Positions 1 to 8,203 of a stretch of DNA of 45,499 nucleotides are shown here, one piece after another. The notes under the pieces are model-generated. The model saw only the letters and a program-made list of their open reading frames with translations, did not search any database and had not been told where the DNA came from. The stretch lies in the NCBI GenBank assembly GCA_028293325.1, contig JAQGPA010000208.1, positions 1-45,499 on the forward strand, written 5' to 3'. The translations under genes and the position numbers were made by a program. Source of the stretch: Pedosphaera sp. (GTDB lineage Bacteria > Verrucomicrobiota > Verrucomicrobiia > Limisphaerales > Pedosphaeraceae). Position 1 is the stretch's first letter; every line of letters begins with the position of its first letter.

Positions 1-440
1 AGTTTTTTTATGGTCCTAGCGGACAGGTCCTTCCGGACGGGTCATTATGAAGACAAAATACAATGTTCCGAGTTCCGAGTTCGGCGTTCCGAGTTCCGAG
101 TTGGGGGAGGAGAAACAGCCGCCCTCACCCCATTCCCTCTGCCGTCCGAGTGCTTCCGCACGGGTCATCAAGGGCGAAGATTGCGTTCGCGTATTTCGCG
201 GTTCCATGCCTTGGGGCATGCAGGCTGCCAGCCTGCGATACAGCCGACTGCCAGTCGGCGCTACGTGTCCTTCCGGACGGGACACCAGGGGGCCGGAAGG
301 TATCGGAAGGTAGTTTTTTTATGGGTGCTTGCGCACGGCCAATATGAAGATAAACACAGCGTCGTCGAACTGGTCCGCGCTGATGCCCTGGTTGACGGAT
401 TCGGTTTATCATCCATTTTAGTAGGAACAGTAAACGGTGC
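1..440. repeat. Composite non-coding repeat block upstream of the MOSC gene
   Basis: No convincing gene is seen here; the open frames crossing it are repeat-derived. It contains a 21-bp imperfect tandem duplication (65-85 and 86-106, built on GTTCCGAGTTCCGAGTT). It also has three copies of a CTTCCGGACGGG-like motif (about 30-41, 152-163 and 270-281), and a run of consecutive hairpins at 206-285. The left edge (about 10-60) and 311-355 both read as a T-run, then ATGG, then a variable stretch and an ATGAAGA-like segment, so they look like diverged copies of one unit. Confidence 0.7.
206..285. repeat. Four consecutive hairpins, dispersed-repeat-like palindromes
   Basis: Four inverted repeats follow each other: ATGCC/GGCAT at 206-219; a 17-nt palindrome with 8-bp arms centred on CTGCCAG at 220-236; a second 17-nt palindrome with 8-bp arms and the same CTGCCAG centre at 243-259; and GTGTCC/GGACAC at 265-285. 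The two CTGCCAG palindromes resemble a REP-like element that I recall as widespread between genes in Verrucomicrobia. That assignment is from memory and is not tested here. Confidence 0.65.
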
Positions 441-441
441 C

Positions 442-939
442 ATGGAAATGCTCGAAGGAACCACTCTGGCTGGAGGCGTGGAAATTCGCCGGCTCTACAT
501 TGCGGCGGGCCACAAATTTTTCGGCCACCATGGCAAACCAGCCGGCGAAAATCCAATCGTCGAGGTGGCGGAGCTGGAATGTGTCGCGGGGCGCGGCGTG
601 CGAGGCGACCGCTTTTTTGACTTCAAGGAGAGCTACAAAGGCCAGATCACCTTTTTCGCCTGGGAAACTTACGAAGCGATTTGTCGCGCACTGGCCGTGC
701 AGGATAAGCCGCTGTTCGCATTCCGGCGCAATGTGATTACCGCTGGTGCAGATTTGAACGAATGGATTGGCCGGGAGTTCCAAATTCAGGGCGTGAATTT
801 TCGCGGTACGGAAGAATGCCGACCGTGCTATTGGATGGACCAGGCGTTCGCGCCCGGCGCGAATGAATTCCTGCAAGGGCGGGGCGGACTGCGGGCAGTA
901 ATTTTGAACGACGGCATTCTCCGGGTAGGTAATCAATGA
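442..939 (+). CDS. MOSC domain protein (molybdenum cofactor related)
   Basis: This is a 165-residue protein made almost entirely of a MOSC (MoCo sulfurase C-terminal) domain. MOSC domains bind or carry molybdenum cofactor or its sulfur through a conserved cysteine. Visible features are the VRGDRFFDF segment (residues 53-61), the RRN stretch (95-97) and the ECRPC motif, which puts the candidate cysteines at 126 and 129. The reading frame stays open back to position 10, but that part is repeat DNA, so the ATG at 442 is preferred (a second ATG lies at 448). The stop overlaps the mobA start by four bases, so the two are translationally coupled. The neighbours mobA and a molybdopterin oxidoreductase support a cofactor-handling role. 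The exact reaction is not evident. Confidence 0.85.
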   Translation: MEMLEGTTLAGGVEIRRLYIAAGHKFFGHHGKPAGENPIVEVAELECVAGRGVRGDRFFDFKESYKGQITFFAWETYEAICRALAVQDKPLFAFRRNVITAGADLNEWIGREFQIQGVNFRGTEECRPCYWMDQAFAPGANEFLQGRGGLRAVILNDGILRVGNQ

Positions 940-1610
940 CACTAAGCGCCATTCTTCTCGCTGGCGGGCGTTCACGTCGCATGGGTGTGGACAAGGCGAC
1001 TGTGCTGATCGCGGGCAAACCACTCTGGGAACGGCAACTTCGGATTTTAAGCGAGTTGTGGCCAGAGGCGCTCTGGGTTTCTGCCCGGGCTGTGCCACCT
1101 TGGTGCCCACCGGAGATTGAGGCCGTGTTTGACAGACCACCTTCCCGCGGGCCATTAAGCGGCTTGGCGGCGGGATTGCGTCGCCTCAAGACCTCGCACC
1201 TTGCCGTACTGGCAATTGACCTGCCGCAAATGACGTCGGAGCATTTGAACAAGCTTTGGGGTTTGGTGCGCCCTGGCGTGGGAGTCGTCCCTTTGCATGG
1301 CGATTACTTCGAACCTCTGTGCGCTGTTTATCCGGCGGAGGCGCTGGCCGCGGCAGAGGCAGCGCTCAAGGGCAGCGATGCGTCTCTTCAACATTTCGCG
1401 CAAACGCTGCTGCGCCAATCCCGGATCCGAGTTTATGATCTTACACCCGAAGAGTGGCCGCTCTACCTGAACGTGAATACACCAGCAGATTTGCCGGCAA
1501 AGGTTGGGGCCAGCAACCCAGTCAAGGTCGGTGTGGCCGACTCGCAGAAGACGGGTGCTTACCCCATACCGCCATCCTGGTTCTCAGGTAGCGTGAATGG
1601 AAGGTTGTAA
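936..1610 (+). CDS. mobA: Molybdenum cofactor guanylyltransferase MobA
   Basis: MobA transfers GMP from GTP to molybdopterin to make the MGD form of the cofactor used by DMSO-reductase-family enzymes, in the cytoplasm. The N-terminus carries the nucleotide-binding loop ILLAGGRSRRMGVDK (residues 6-20). It is followed by a DRPPSRGPLSGL segment and an AIDLPQM stretch matching the family's metal and nucleotide site, and the family-typical LNVNTPADL lies near residue 180. Length is 224 aa, somewhat above the usual 190-200. The last 35 or so residues after the conserved end look unconserved. It overlaps the MOSC gene by ATGA and lies 53 bp before a molybdopterin oxidoreductase that would need its product. 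MobA and the nucleotidyltransferase domain of MocA are related; the context favours MobA. Confidence 0.85.
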   Translation: MTLSAILLAGGRSRRMGVDKATVLIAGKPLWERQLRILSELWPEALWVSARAVPPWCPPEIEAVFDRPPSRGPLSGLAAGLRRLKTSHLAVLAIDLPQMTSEHLNKLWGLVRPGVGVVPLHGDYFEPLCAVYPAEALAAAEAALKGSDASLQHFAQTLLRQSRIRVYDLTPEEWPLYLNVNTPADLPAKVGASNPVKVGVADSQKTGAYPIPPSWFSGSVNGRL

Positions 1611-1663
1611 GGTCATGGGCACGAGGCCGGTGCTCGACCAAGTGCCAGATTTGAAGGACTGAT

Positions 1664-4129
1664 ATGGAAGGCGATTCTCACGATGACGATCAACCTCTGG
1701 GAAACAGGGTTGATGCGCAACACTGGCCGAAAACCAATCAACGGCACCAATCCGAAGCCGACCGGCAGGAGATGCTGAAGACATGCGAGGAGAACGCCGC
1801 CGGCAATCCTCGATCACGGCAGGCGCAGCCTCCAATAGAAAAAAGAAAAGCCAGGATCGGCCACCACTCTGAAGCTGCCGCCGGCATCCCCGCCATTCTT
1901 AAGACGATGCAGTATGGGTTGGACCAAATGAGCGCGGACCACACGCTCAGAACTTTCCTTAAAATCAACCAAAAGGACGGATTCGACTGTCAAAGCTGTG
2001 CCTGGCCGAACCCGGATGGAAAACGTTTTATTGCGGAATTCTGTGAGAACGGGGCCAAGGCCGTTGCGTCGGAGGCAACAACCCGCCGGGTCGGGCCGGA
2101 GTTTTTTCAAAAATGGTCGGTTGAGGAACTGACCGGCCAATCCGATCACTGGCTCAATGAGCAGGGCCGTATTACCCACCCCATGGTTCTGCGGCCGGGG
2201 CGGCGTCATTATGAACCCATTGACTGGAGTGATGCCTTTGCGCTGATCGCGGACGAATTGAACCGGCTCGATTCGCCGAACGAGGCTGCCTTTTACACTT
2301 CCGGGCGCACGAGCAACGAAGCCGCGTTCCTCTACCAACTCTTTGTCCGCCAGTTCGGGACGAACAATCTGCCGGACTGTTCCAACATGTGCCATGAATC
2401 CTCCGGCACCGGGATGGTGGAGAGCATCGGCGTGGGCAAGTCCACGGTGACGTTCAGCGATTTCGACAAAACGGACCTCATCTTCATCATCGGCCAAAAC
2501 CCGGGCACCAACCATCCGCGCATGTTGACCACGCTCCAGGACGCGAAGCAGAACGGCGCGAAGATTATTGCCATCAATCCGCTGCCCGAAGTCGGTTTGA
2601 TGCGTGTCAAGAACCCCAACCCGCAGGAATATCCCAATCCGCTGGCCTATCCGGTGCACTTGTTGGGAAAAGCATTCAAGCTCGCCGACCTTTTCCTGCA
2701 AGTGCGCGTCAATGGCGACGTCGCGGTGCTCAAGGGCATCATGAAGTCGATCCTGGAAGTGGAGGAGCGCCGCCCGGGCGAAGTGCTCGACCACGAGTTC
2801 ATCAAGCAGTACACTGCGGGGTTTGACGACTTTGCCGCCGATCTCCGCCGCACGAGTTGGGAGGAGATCGTGGAGCAAAGCGGAGTTCCAAAAGACCGGA
2901 TTGGCGAGGCCGGTCAAATGATGGCAAACGCAAAGCGCATGATCGGCTGCTGGGCCATGGGGCTGACCCAGCACAAGAACGGAGTTGATAACGTTGAGGC
3001 TGCCATCAACCTACTGCTGCTGGGCGGCCACATGGGAAGGCCGGGGGCTGGGGCCTGCTGTGTGCGGGGACACTCCAACGTGCAAGGCGACCGGACCATG
3101 GGCATCTGGGAGCGGATGCCCCAGGGATTTCTGGATGATCTGGGACGAGAGTTCAATTTCACTCCGCCCTCAAAGCATGGTTGCGACACGGTGGATACGA
3201 TCGAGGCGATGCACGAGCGGGCCATCAAGGTGTTCTTTGCCATGGGTGGAAACTTTCTCTCTGCCACGCCGGACACCTGTTACACCGCCGAAGCGTTGCG
3301 CCGCTGCCGCCTCACGGCGCATGTTTCAATAAAGTTGAACCGTGCGCACCTGGTCACTGGAGAGCAGGCGCTCATCCTGCCATGCCTTGGCCGGTCGGAG
3401 AAAGATCGCCAGACTGCGGGTGAGCAGTTCGTGACCGTTGAAGACGCTTTGAACGTCATCAGCTCCTCGCGCGGGGTGATCGAGCCCGCCTCGCCCCATC
3501 TGCTGAGTGAACCGGCCATCGTGGCGGGATTGGCCAAAGCCACCTTGGGGCGGCGGAGCACCGTGGACTGGGATGCCCTGGTGGCGGATTACGATCGCAT
3601 CCGTGACCATATCTCGCGGGTCATTCCTGGCTTCGAGAATTTCAACCAGCGGATTCGCGCGGATATTTTTTACCTGCCCAATGCGGCGCGCACCCGTGAG
3701 TTCAAAACCAAAACCGGAAAGGCAAATTTCATCGTGCATCAGATTCCGCACCATGACCTCAAGCCAGGCGAGTTTCTAATGACCACAATCCGAAGTCATG
3801 ATCAGTTTAATACCACTATTTATGCATTGAACGACCGGTATCGTGGAGTGTATGGCGGGCGTCGTGTGATTTTCCTGAACCCGGATGATCTCCAGGAGGC
3901 CGGTCTGAGTGCGGGACAGTTCGTTGATATTATCAGCCATTTCAACGGCGAGGTGCGGATCGCATGTCATTTTCAAGTGGTGCCCTATGAAATACCCAGG
4001 CGATGCGCAGCGACTTACTACCCGGAAACAAATGTCCTGGTACCGATCGGAAGCGTGGCGGATAAGAGCAACACGCCCGTTTATAAGTCAGTTCGTATCA
4101 GTCTGAGACCCGTACACCAGTCACAATGA
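1664..4129 (+). CDS. YdeP/FdhF-like molybdopterin oxidoreductase alpha subunit
   Basis: An 821-aa member of the molybdopterin oxidoreductase family, closest in appearance to the YdeP-type 'oxidoreductase alpha subunit' group, whose substrate is unsettled (formate-dehydrogenase-like). The N-terminal FDCQSCAWP motif (cysteines 109 and 112) is the short two-cysteine signature of that group and not the four-cysteine [4Fe-4S] motif of true FdhF. SNMCHESSG (240-248), IIGQNPGTNHPR, GGHMGRPGAG and GDRTMGIWERMP are cofactor-pocket segments, and the C-terminal part from about 690 is the molydopterin dinucleotide-binding domain. About 50 N-terminal residues (rich in Q, R, D) precede the conserved region, so the true start may be internal, for example Met37. 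It sits directly after mobA, which fits an MGD requirement. No FdhD or electron-transfer subunit is encoded nearby. Confidence 0.85.
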   Translation: MEGDSHDDDQPLGNRVDAQHWPKTNQRHQSEADRQEMLKTCEENAAGNPRSRQAQPPIEKRKARIGHHSEAAAGIPAILKTMQYGLDQMSADHTLRTFLKINQKDGFDCQSCAWPNPDGKRFIAEFCENGAKAVASEATTRRVGPEFFQKWSVEELTGQSDHWLNEQGRITHPMVLRPGRRHYEPIDWSDAFALIADELNRLDSPNEAAFYTSGRTSNEAAFLYQLFVRQFGTNNLPDCSNMCHESSGTGMVESIGVGKSTVTFSDFDKTDLIFIIGQNPGTNHPRMLTTLQDAKQNGAKIIAINPLPEVGLMRVKNPNPQEYPNPLAYPVHLLGKAFKLADLFLQVRVNGDVAVLKGIMKSILEVEERRPGEVLDHEFIKQYTAGFDDFAADLRRTSWEEIVEQSGVPKDRIGEAGQMMANAKRMIGCWAMGLTQHKNGVDNVEAAINLLLLGGHMGRPGAGACCVRGHSNVQGDRTMGIWERMPQGFLDDLGREFNFTPPSKHGCDTVDTIEAMHERAIKVFFAMGGNFLSATPDTCYTAEALRRCRLTAHVSIKLNRAHLVTGEQALILPCLGRSEKDRQTAGEQFVTVEDALNVISSSRGVIEPASPHLLSEPAIVAGLAKATLGRRSTVDWDALVADYDRIRDHISRVIPGFENFNQRIRADIFYLPNAARTREFKTKTGKANFIVHQIPHHDLKPGEFLMTTIRSHDQFNTTIYALNDRYRGVYGGRRVIFLNPDDLQEAGLSAGQFVDIISHFNGEVRIACHFQVVPYEIPRRCAATYYPETNVLVPIGSVADKSNTPVYKSVRISLRPVHQSQ

Positions 4130-4194
4130 TGCTAACAACCGATTAGGAAGTCCGCGATGGCCAAACTTGCATTTTCCCCCGGTTTTCGGAGATC

Positions 4195-4269
4195 TACAAC
4201 CATTCCCGGAGCCCCGCCATCCTCATGCGATCCGGCATCGGCCCGACGCAGCAGCTGCAAGAGTTGGGC
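4195..4269 (+). pseudogene. Relic of a GMC-family oxidoreductase
   Basis: Read in the frame of 4210, the DNA encodes SPAILMRSGIGP and then QLQELG. This is a close match to the second GMC oxidoreductase signature (choline/glucose dehydrogenase family, S-P-x-L-L-x-x-S-G-I-G). No start codon or flavin-binding GxGxxG is present on the 5' side and the frame degenerates after about 30 codons, so this looks like a fragment left by decay or deletion. The rest of the 320-bp gap (4130-4449) shows nothing else recognisable apart from the ribosome-binding site of the next gene. Confidence 0.5.
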
Positions 4270-4428
4270 ACGCGGCAAAACTGTCCGCCTGAGCATAGGT
4301 CTTGGAATTTCAACAAGGTGCATTCGAGTAATCTTTGAAATCGAAGCGCAGCGGAAAGATGCTGACCTTTGTTAATGAACACCTCGACTTGATTTTTGCC
4401 CCAAGTGGGGGATGGTTTAAGGCGATAC

Positions 4429-4434
4429 AGGAGG
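4429..4434 (+). promoter_or_regulatory. Ribosome-binding site supporting the mlaE start
   Basis: A perfect AGGAGG lies 15 bases before the ATG at 4450. Spacing is on the long side, but it argues for that ATG and against the in-frame TTG at 4396. Confidence 0.5.
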
Positions 4435-4449
4435 CCAGACACGGAAACG

Positions 4450-5601
4450 ATGAGCAGTGAAAAAACCATTCCACCCGGCCCGCAGGTCCACTTTGAGTTG
4501 CGCAAAGCGGGCGAGGGCCGACTTGTCCTGGTGTTAAGCGGGCAGTTGAATGCGGACTCGGCCCCGCGGCTCTGGCAGGAATTGAAACAGAAACTCGCCG
4601 CCACACCCGCCACCACACTCGAAATCGATGCGGCCGGCCTGACCCATTGTGACAGCGCGGGTTTGGCGCTCTTGTATTTTCTGAGCACGGGTCAAATGAC
4701 TCCGAATGCGCAGGTAACCCTGAGCGGGCTAAAACCTGAATTCCAGAAAGAGCTGCAAAGTTTTTCGATCAAAGATTATCAGGACCTGCAAAGCCAGCAA
4801 CCGGCCAAGCCCTCCGTGGCGGAGGAGACCGGCATGGCGATTATGGGGATGGCGGGTGATTTGAAGGAGATGGCTGTGTTCATCGGGCAGGTGGCCTCCG
4901 CGCTGGTTGCCATGCCCTTTCACCCTCGACAGGTTCGGTGGAGTGAAGTGCTCCGGATATTTGAGATCGCCGGCGTCAACGCGCTGCCCATCGTGTCCCT
5001 CATCAGCCTGTTGGTGGGCTTGATCATCGCCTTTGAGGCCGCGCAACCCCTGGCACAGTTTGGTGCCCAGATCTACGTCGCCAACCTGATCGGCCTGGTC
5101 ATGGTACGGGAGTTGGGACCGGTCATGACGGCCATCCTGCTGGCGGGGCGTTCGGGTTCGGCCTTCGCCGCGGAACTCGGTACCATGAAGGTAAACGAGG
5201 AACTGAACGCGCTTGAAACGATGGGTCTCGACCCGGTGCGGTTCCTGGTGGTGCAACGCCTCCTCGCCAGCCTGCTGCTCACCCCATTGCTGACCATCTT
5301 CTCGATGTTCACCGGAGTCTTGGGCGGTGTCATCGTAATGCTCGGGCTCGATTTCCCCATGCCCATGATCTTGCGGCAGCTCGAGTCCAGCGTGCAAATC
5401 CGGGATATCGCTTTCGGAACCGGCAAAGGATTCGTATTTGGCATCATCGTCGCGGGAATAAGCTGTCTGCGAGGAATGCAGACGAAGGAAGGCCCGAGCG
5501 CCGTCGGCGCTTCGACCACCCGTTCGGTGGTCAGCGGCATTCTGCTTATTGTGGTCGTGGACGCCCTGTTCGCCGCCCTGATGTTCACCTTGAAAAAATG
5601 A
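4450..5601 (+). CDS. mlaE: MlaE-type ABC permease with N-terminal STAS domain
   Basis: Inner-membrane permease of an Mla-type lipid transport system, which moves phospholipids between inner and outer membranes. Residues 12-115 form a STAS domain (MlaB-like; DSAGLALLY at 68-76 is the conserved loop). Residues 140-383 form the MlaE domain with about five membrane segments. It has the conserved cytoplasmic coupling loop RELGPVMTAILLAGRSGSAF (220-239), followed by AAELGTMKVNEELNALETMGLDP. In E. coli MlaB is a separate protein that binds the ATPase; here it is fused to the permease, a known variant layout. ATG 4450 is chosen because the sequence upstream is not conserved-looking and a strong ribosome-binding site precedes it. 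The stop overlaps mlaF by ATGA. Confidence 0.9.
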   Translation: MSSEKTIPPGPQVHFELRKAGEGRLVLVLSGQLNADSAPRLWQELKQKLAATPATTLEIDAAGLTHCDSAGLALLYFLSTGQMTPNAQVTLSGLKPEFQKELQSFSIKDYQDLQSQQPAKPSVAEETGMAIMGMAGDLKEMAVFIGQVASALVAMPFHPRQVRWSEVLRIFEIAGVNALPIVSLISLLVGLIIAFEAAQPLAQFGAQIYVANLIGLVMVRELGPVMTAILLAGRSGSAFAAELGTMKVNEELNALETMGLDPVRFLVVQRLLASLLLTPLLTIFSMFTGVLGGVIVMLGLDFPMPMILRQLESSVQIRDIAFGTGKGFVFGIIVAGISCLRGMQTKEGPSAVGASTTRSVVSGILLIVVVDALFAALMFTLKK

Positions 5602-6356
5602 GCGCGCCGCCAGACATCATCATTTCGGTTCACAACCTTACGGTCGGCTATGCCGACCAGGTGGTCTTGCAGCGCATCAACTTCGAAGTGCGCCGCGGCG
5701 AGGTGTTTGCCATCCTGGGCACCTCCGGCTCAGGCAAGAGCACCCTGCTAAAAAATCTGATCGGTTTGTACACGCCCATGGCAGGCGAAGTGCTGATCGA
5801 GGGAAGGGACATTGTGACGGCGGAAGGCGATGACCGCCTGCGCCTCTTGCGCAGTTTCGGCGTGCTCTACCAAAGTGGTGCGCTGTTCGGTTCGATGACC
5901 ATCCTCGAAAATGTGCGGCTCCCTTTGGATGCGTTCACCCGTCTGCCCGAGCTGGCCAAGGACCTGGTTGCCCTTTCCAAGTTAAGGCTGGTGGATCTGA
6001 AGGTGTCCCCCGCGAGGCTGCCCGCCGAACTGAGTGGCGGCATGCAAAAGCGCGCGGCATTGGCGCGCGCCATCGTGGCCGATCCCGTAATCCTGTTTCT
6101 GGATGAACCCTCAGCCGGGCTTGATCCGATCACTTCCGCGGGATTGGACGCGCTGTTTAAAGAGCTTTCCCGAAACTCTGACATCACTTTGGTGGTTGTG
6201 ACGCATGAACTGCCCAGTATCTATGCCATCGCCGACCGCGTCATCCTGCTCGATGCTGAAAGGAAGACCATCGTGGCGGAAGGCAATCCGTATTATCTGC
6301 GCGATCACGCCACCGATCCGTTGGTCCGGCATTTCTTCAGAAGGGAGGCGATATGA
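5598..6356 (+). CDS. mlaF: MlaF-type ABC ATPase
   Basis: Cytoplasmic ATPase that powers the Mla-type lipid transporter. All nucleotide-binding motifs are intact: Walker A GTSGSGKST (41-49), Q-loop at YQSGALF (91-97), ABC signature LSGGMQ (145-150), Walker B VILFLDE (164-170) with catalytic Glu170, and the H-loop histidine in VVVTHELPS. The YQSGALFGSMTILENVRLP stretch is characteristic of the MlaF/Ttg2A group. At 252 aa it has the normal family length. It overlaps mlaE upstream and the MCE gene downstream by four bases each, so the four genes are one transcription and translation unit. Confidence 0.92.
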   Translation: MSAPPDIIISVHNLTVGYADQVVLQRINFEVRRGEVFAILGTSGSGKSTLLKNLIGLYTPMAGEVLIEGRDIVTAEGDDRLRLLRSFGVLYQSGALFGSMTILENVRLPLDAFTRLPELAKDLVALSKLRLVDLKVSPARLPAELSGGMQKRAALARAIVADPVILFLDEPSAGLDPITSAGLDALFKELSRNSDITLVVVTHELPSIYAIADRVILLDAERKTIVAEGNPYYLRDHATDPLVRHFFRREAI

Positions 6357-7330
6357 GCGTCCGGTCGGACAGTTTCAAGATCGGTCTGTTTGTGCTCGGC
6401 AGCATAGGCCTCCTCATTGCCGGCCTCTTTGCGTTCGGCGCGCGCAGTTACTTTCAGGAGCGGGATGTTTTTGAAACCTACGTCCCGGGAGCGGTGCAAG
6501 GGCTTTCGGTTGGCTCGCCGGTCAAGTTGCGCGGGGTCACCATCGGCAAGATAACGTACGTTGGATTTGTTTGGAACGAATATCCCCAATTCGGAACCGA
6601 GTATGTGCTGATCCGGTTTGAAGTCCCGAAGGATACGAGCCTGCTCCCCCCGACCACGACCACGAACCTGCATGCGTTGCTTAATCGCGAAATCGCGCGC
6701 GGACTGCGCGCCCGTGTTCAAGGCCAGGGTATCACCGGCACCAGCATCCTCGCCCTCGAATATTTGGACCCTGAACGCAATCCACCCCTGCAAGTTCCCT
6801 GGACTCCCAAGCATATCTACATCCCTTCCGCCCCGGGGCAGTTTACCGAAATAATGGCCTCGATTGAGAAAACATTGAGAAATATCGAAAAAGTGGATTT
6901 TCCGATCATCGTTGCGCGGCTGGATAAACTCCTGGGGTCGGCCGACCAACTCGTCACCAATGTCGATCAGGTGAACTTCGATAAATTGGGCACGAATGCG
7001 AACGCCCTGGTCACGGAATTACGCGGCATGAGCGCGCAGCTGCAGGCAACCCTGGCAGAAGCGCAAGCAGCGATCAAAGGGACCGACCTCCCCGCCCTGG
7101 GCCGTAACACTCAAGCTCTGGAGGCCCGTCTCAACGACCTCGCCGGCGAATTGCACCGAGTGGCGGCCAACCTGGATTCCGGCAATCTGAACGAAACCTT
7201 GGCGAACGCCCGCGAGGCTACCGAACAACTGAACGCCCTGTTGAGTGAGCTGAAGCAGCAACCTTCCAGCGTAATTTTCAGCAAACCACCTCCACCCGCA
7301 CGAAGCGCCGAAACCCCGCCCCGGAAATGA
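6353..7330 (+). CDS. mlaD: MlaD-like MCE domain substrate-binding protein
   Basis: A 325-aa periplasmic MCE protein anchored to the inner membrane. One membrane helix lies at about residues 9-29. It is followed by a single MCE domain (about 38-150), recognisable from GLSVGSPVKLRGVTIGKI and the later LRARVQGQGITGTSILALEYL. The C-terminal third (about 165-310) is helical and Ala/Leu/Asn-rich, probably coiled coil, longer than in E. coli MlaD (183 aa). MCE domains form hexameric rings that hold lipid on its way through the periplasm; the long helical tail could form a tube-like extension as in other MCE proteins (inference). It overlaps both neighbours by four bases. Confidence 0.9.
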   Translation: MSVRSDSFKIGLFVLGSIGLLIAGLFAFGARSYFQERDVFETYVPGAVQGLSVGSPVKLRGVTIGKITYVGFVWNEYPQFGTEYVLIRFEVPKDTSLLPPTTTTNLHALLNREIARGLRARVQGQGITGTSILALEYLDPERNPPLQVPWTPKHIYIPSAPGQFTEIMASIEKTLRNIEKVDFPIIVARLDKLLGSADQLVTNVDQVNFDKLGTNANALVTELRGMSAQLQATLAEAQAAIKGTDLPALGRNTQALEARLNDLAGELHRVAANLDSGNLNETLANAREATEQLNALLSELKQQPSSVIFSKPPPPARSAETPPRK

Positions 7331-8034
7331 ACACTCTTCAATCCAGCCCAGCGCCTCCGCCACCGGCCAAAAGCTCAACCACGTTGCGGCAGCTCTCGCT
7401 TGTATCTGGCCTGGTCGCGACCTTGCTGCTTTGCAGCTGCGCTTCGCGCGCACATTGGAAAAGAGAGGCATTCGCCCTCGCCGCCCCTTCCCGCGAGACA
7501 GGCTCCGCTGCTGCGCACACCAATGTCCTGTCGTTGCACCGCGTGGCGGTTTCGCCGCTCTTTGACGACCAGCCCCTCGTTTATCGTACGGGCGAGAACA
7601 GTTACGAACGAGACCCCTACGCTGAATTCCTCGTGCCCCCGAACCGGATGCTGGAGCAGTGCCTGCGCACCTACCTGCGCAATGGTCATGTGTTTGCGGA
7701 TGTGCTCGATCCGGGCAGCAGCCTCAAGCCCTCTTACTCCATGGAAGTTTCGGCAACCGAGCTATATGGTGACTTCCGCCAGCCGGACAAGCCTTTCGCT
7801 GTCCTGCAATTGCGCTTTCTACTCTACAACACCGACCACCCCAATCGCGGACGCGTTCTCTGGGAACGCGAACTTTCCAAACGCCTCCCTCTCGCACACC
7901 GCACCCCTGCTGCACTGGTCGCCGGTTGGAATGCCGGTCTGCAACAAATCATGGAGGAGGTAAACACGGAGCTGGAGCACCTTGCAATTCCGGAAATCCT
8001 GCCGCCAAAAGCAGCGGGCAGAAATGAAGATTGA
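7327..8034 (+). CDS. ABC transport auxiliary lipoprotein (PqiC-like)
   Basis: A 235-aa predicted lipoprotein. A hydrophobic segment ends in a lipobox LLCSC, with Cys38 as the acylated residue; about 20 residues precede the hydrophobic stretch, which is long for a signal peptide. The mature part (RVAVSPLFDDQPLVYRTGENSYERDPYAEFLVPP, then YSMEVSATELYGDF) resembles the ABC_trans_aux/PqiC family, outer-membrane lipoproteins that partner MCE systems. It occupies the place where E. coli has MlaC, so it may link the MCE ring to the outer membrane; that is inferred from position. It overlaps mlaD by ATGA and is the last gene of the operon. Confidence 0.8.
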   Translation: MNTLQSSPAPPPPAKSSTTLRQLSLVSGLVATLLLCSCASRAHWKREAFALAAPSRETGSAAAHTNVLSLHRVAVSPLFDDQPLVYRTGENSYERDPYAEFLVPPNRMLEQCLRTYLRNGHVFADVLDPGSSLKPSYSMEVSATELYGDFRQPDKPFAVLQLRFLLYNTDHPNRGRVLWERELSKRLPLAHRTPAALVAGWNAGLQQIMEEVNTELEHLAIPEILPPKAAGRNED

Positions 8035-8203
8035 TGTTTTTGTGTTCTAGCCAGTTTCAAAAGATGCGGGATCTGCTAAAAAGGGCCTGATATTGAGCGT
8101 CGCAACGCCGCGATAGGGGTATTATCTTGACCTGAAGGGCTTTTACTCATACAAGCATGGCACCGATGCCGTTGACCATCCGGCTCCTCAACATGGATTA
8201 TTC

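Noticed and set aside
10..441. 144-residue N-terminal extension of the MOSC protein
   Set aside because: The frame is open only because it crosses repeat DNA; the translation consists of repeat-derived peptides (FRTGH repeats), so the start at 442 is preferred.
1814..2974. 386-codon minus-strand open frame opposite the molybdopterin oxidoreductase
   Set aside because: It is the shadow of a long, well-supported gene and has no family features.
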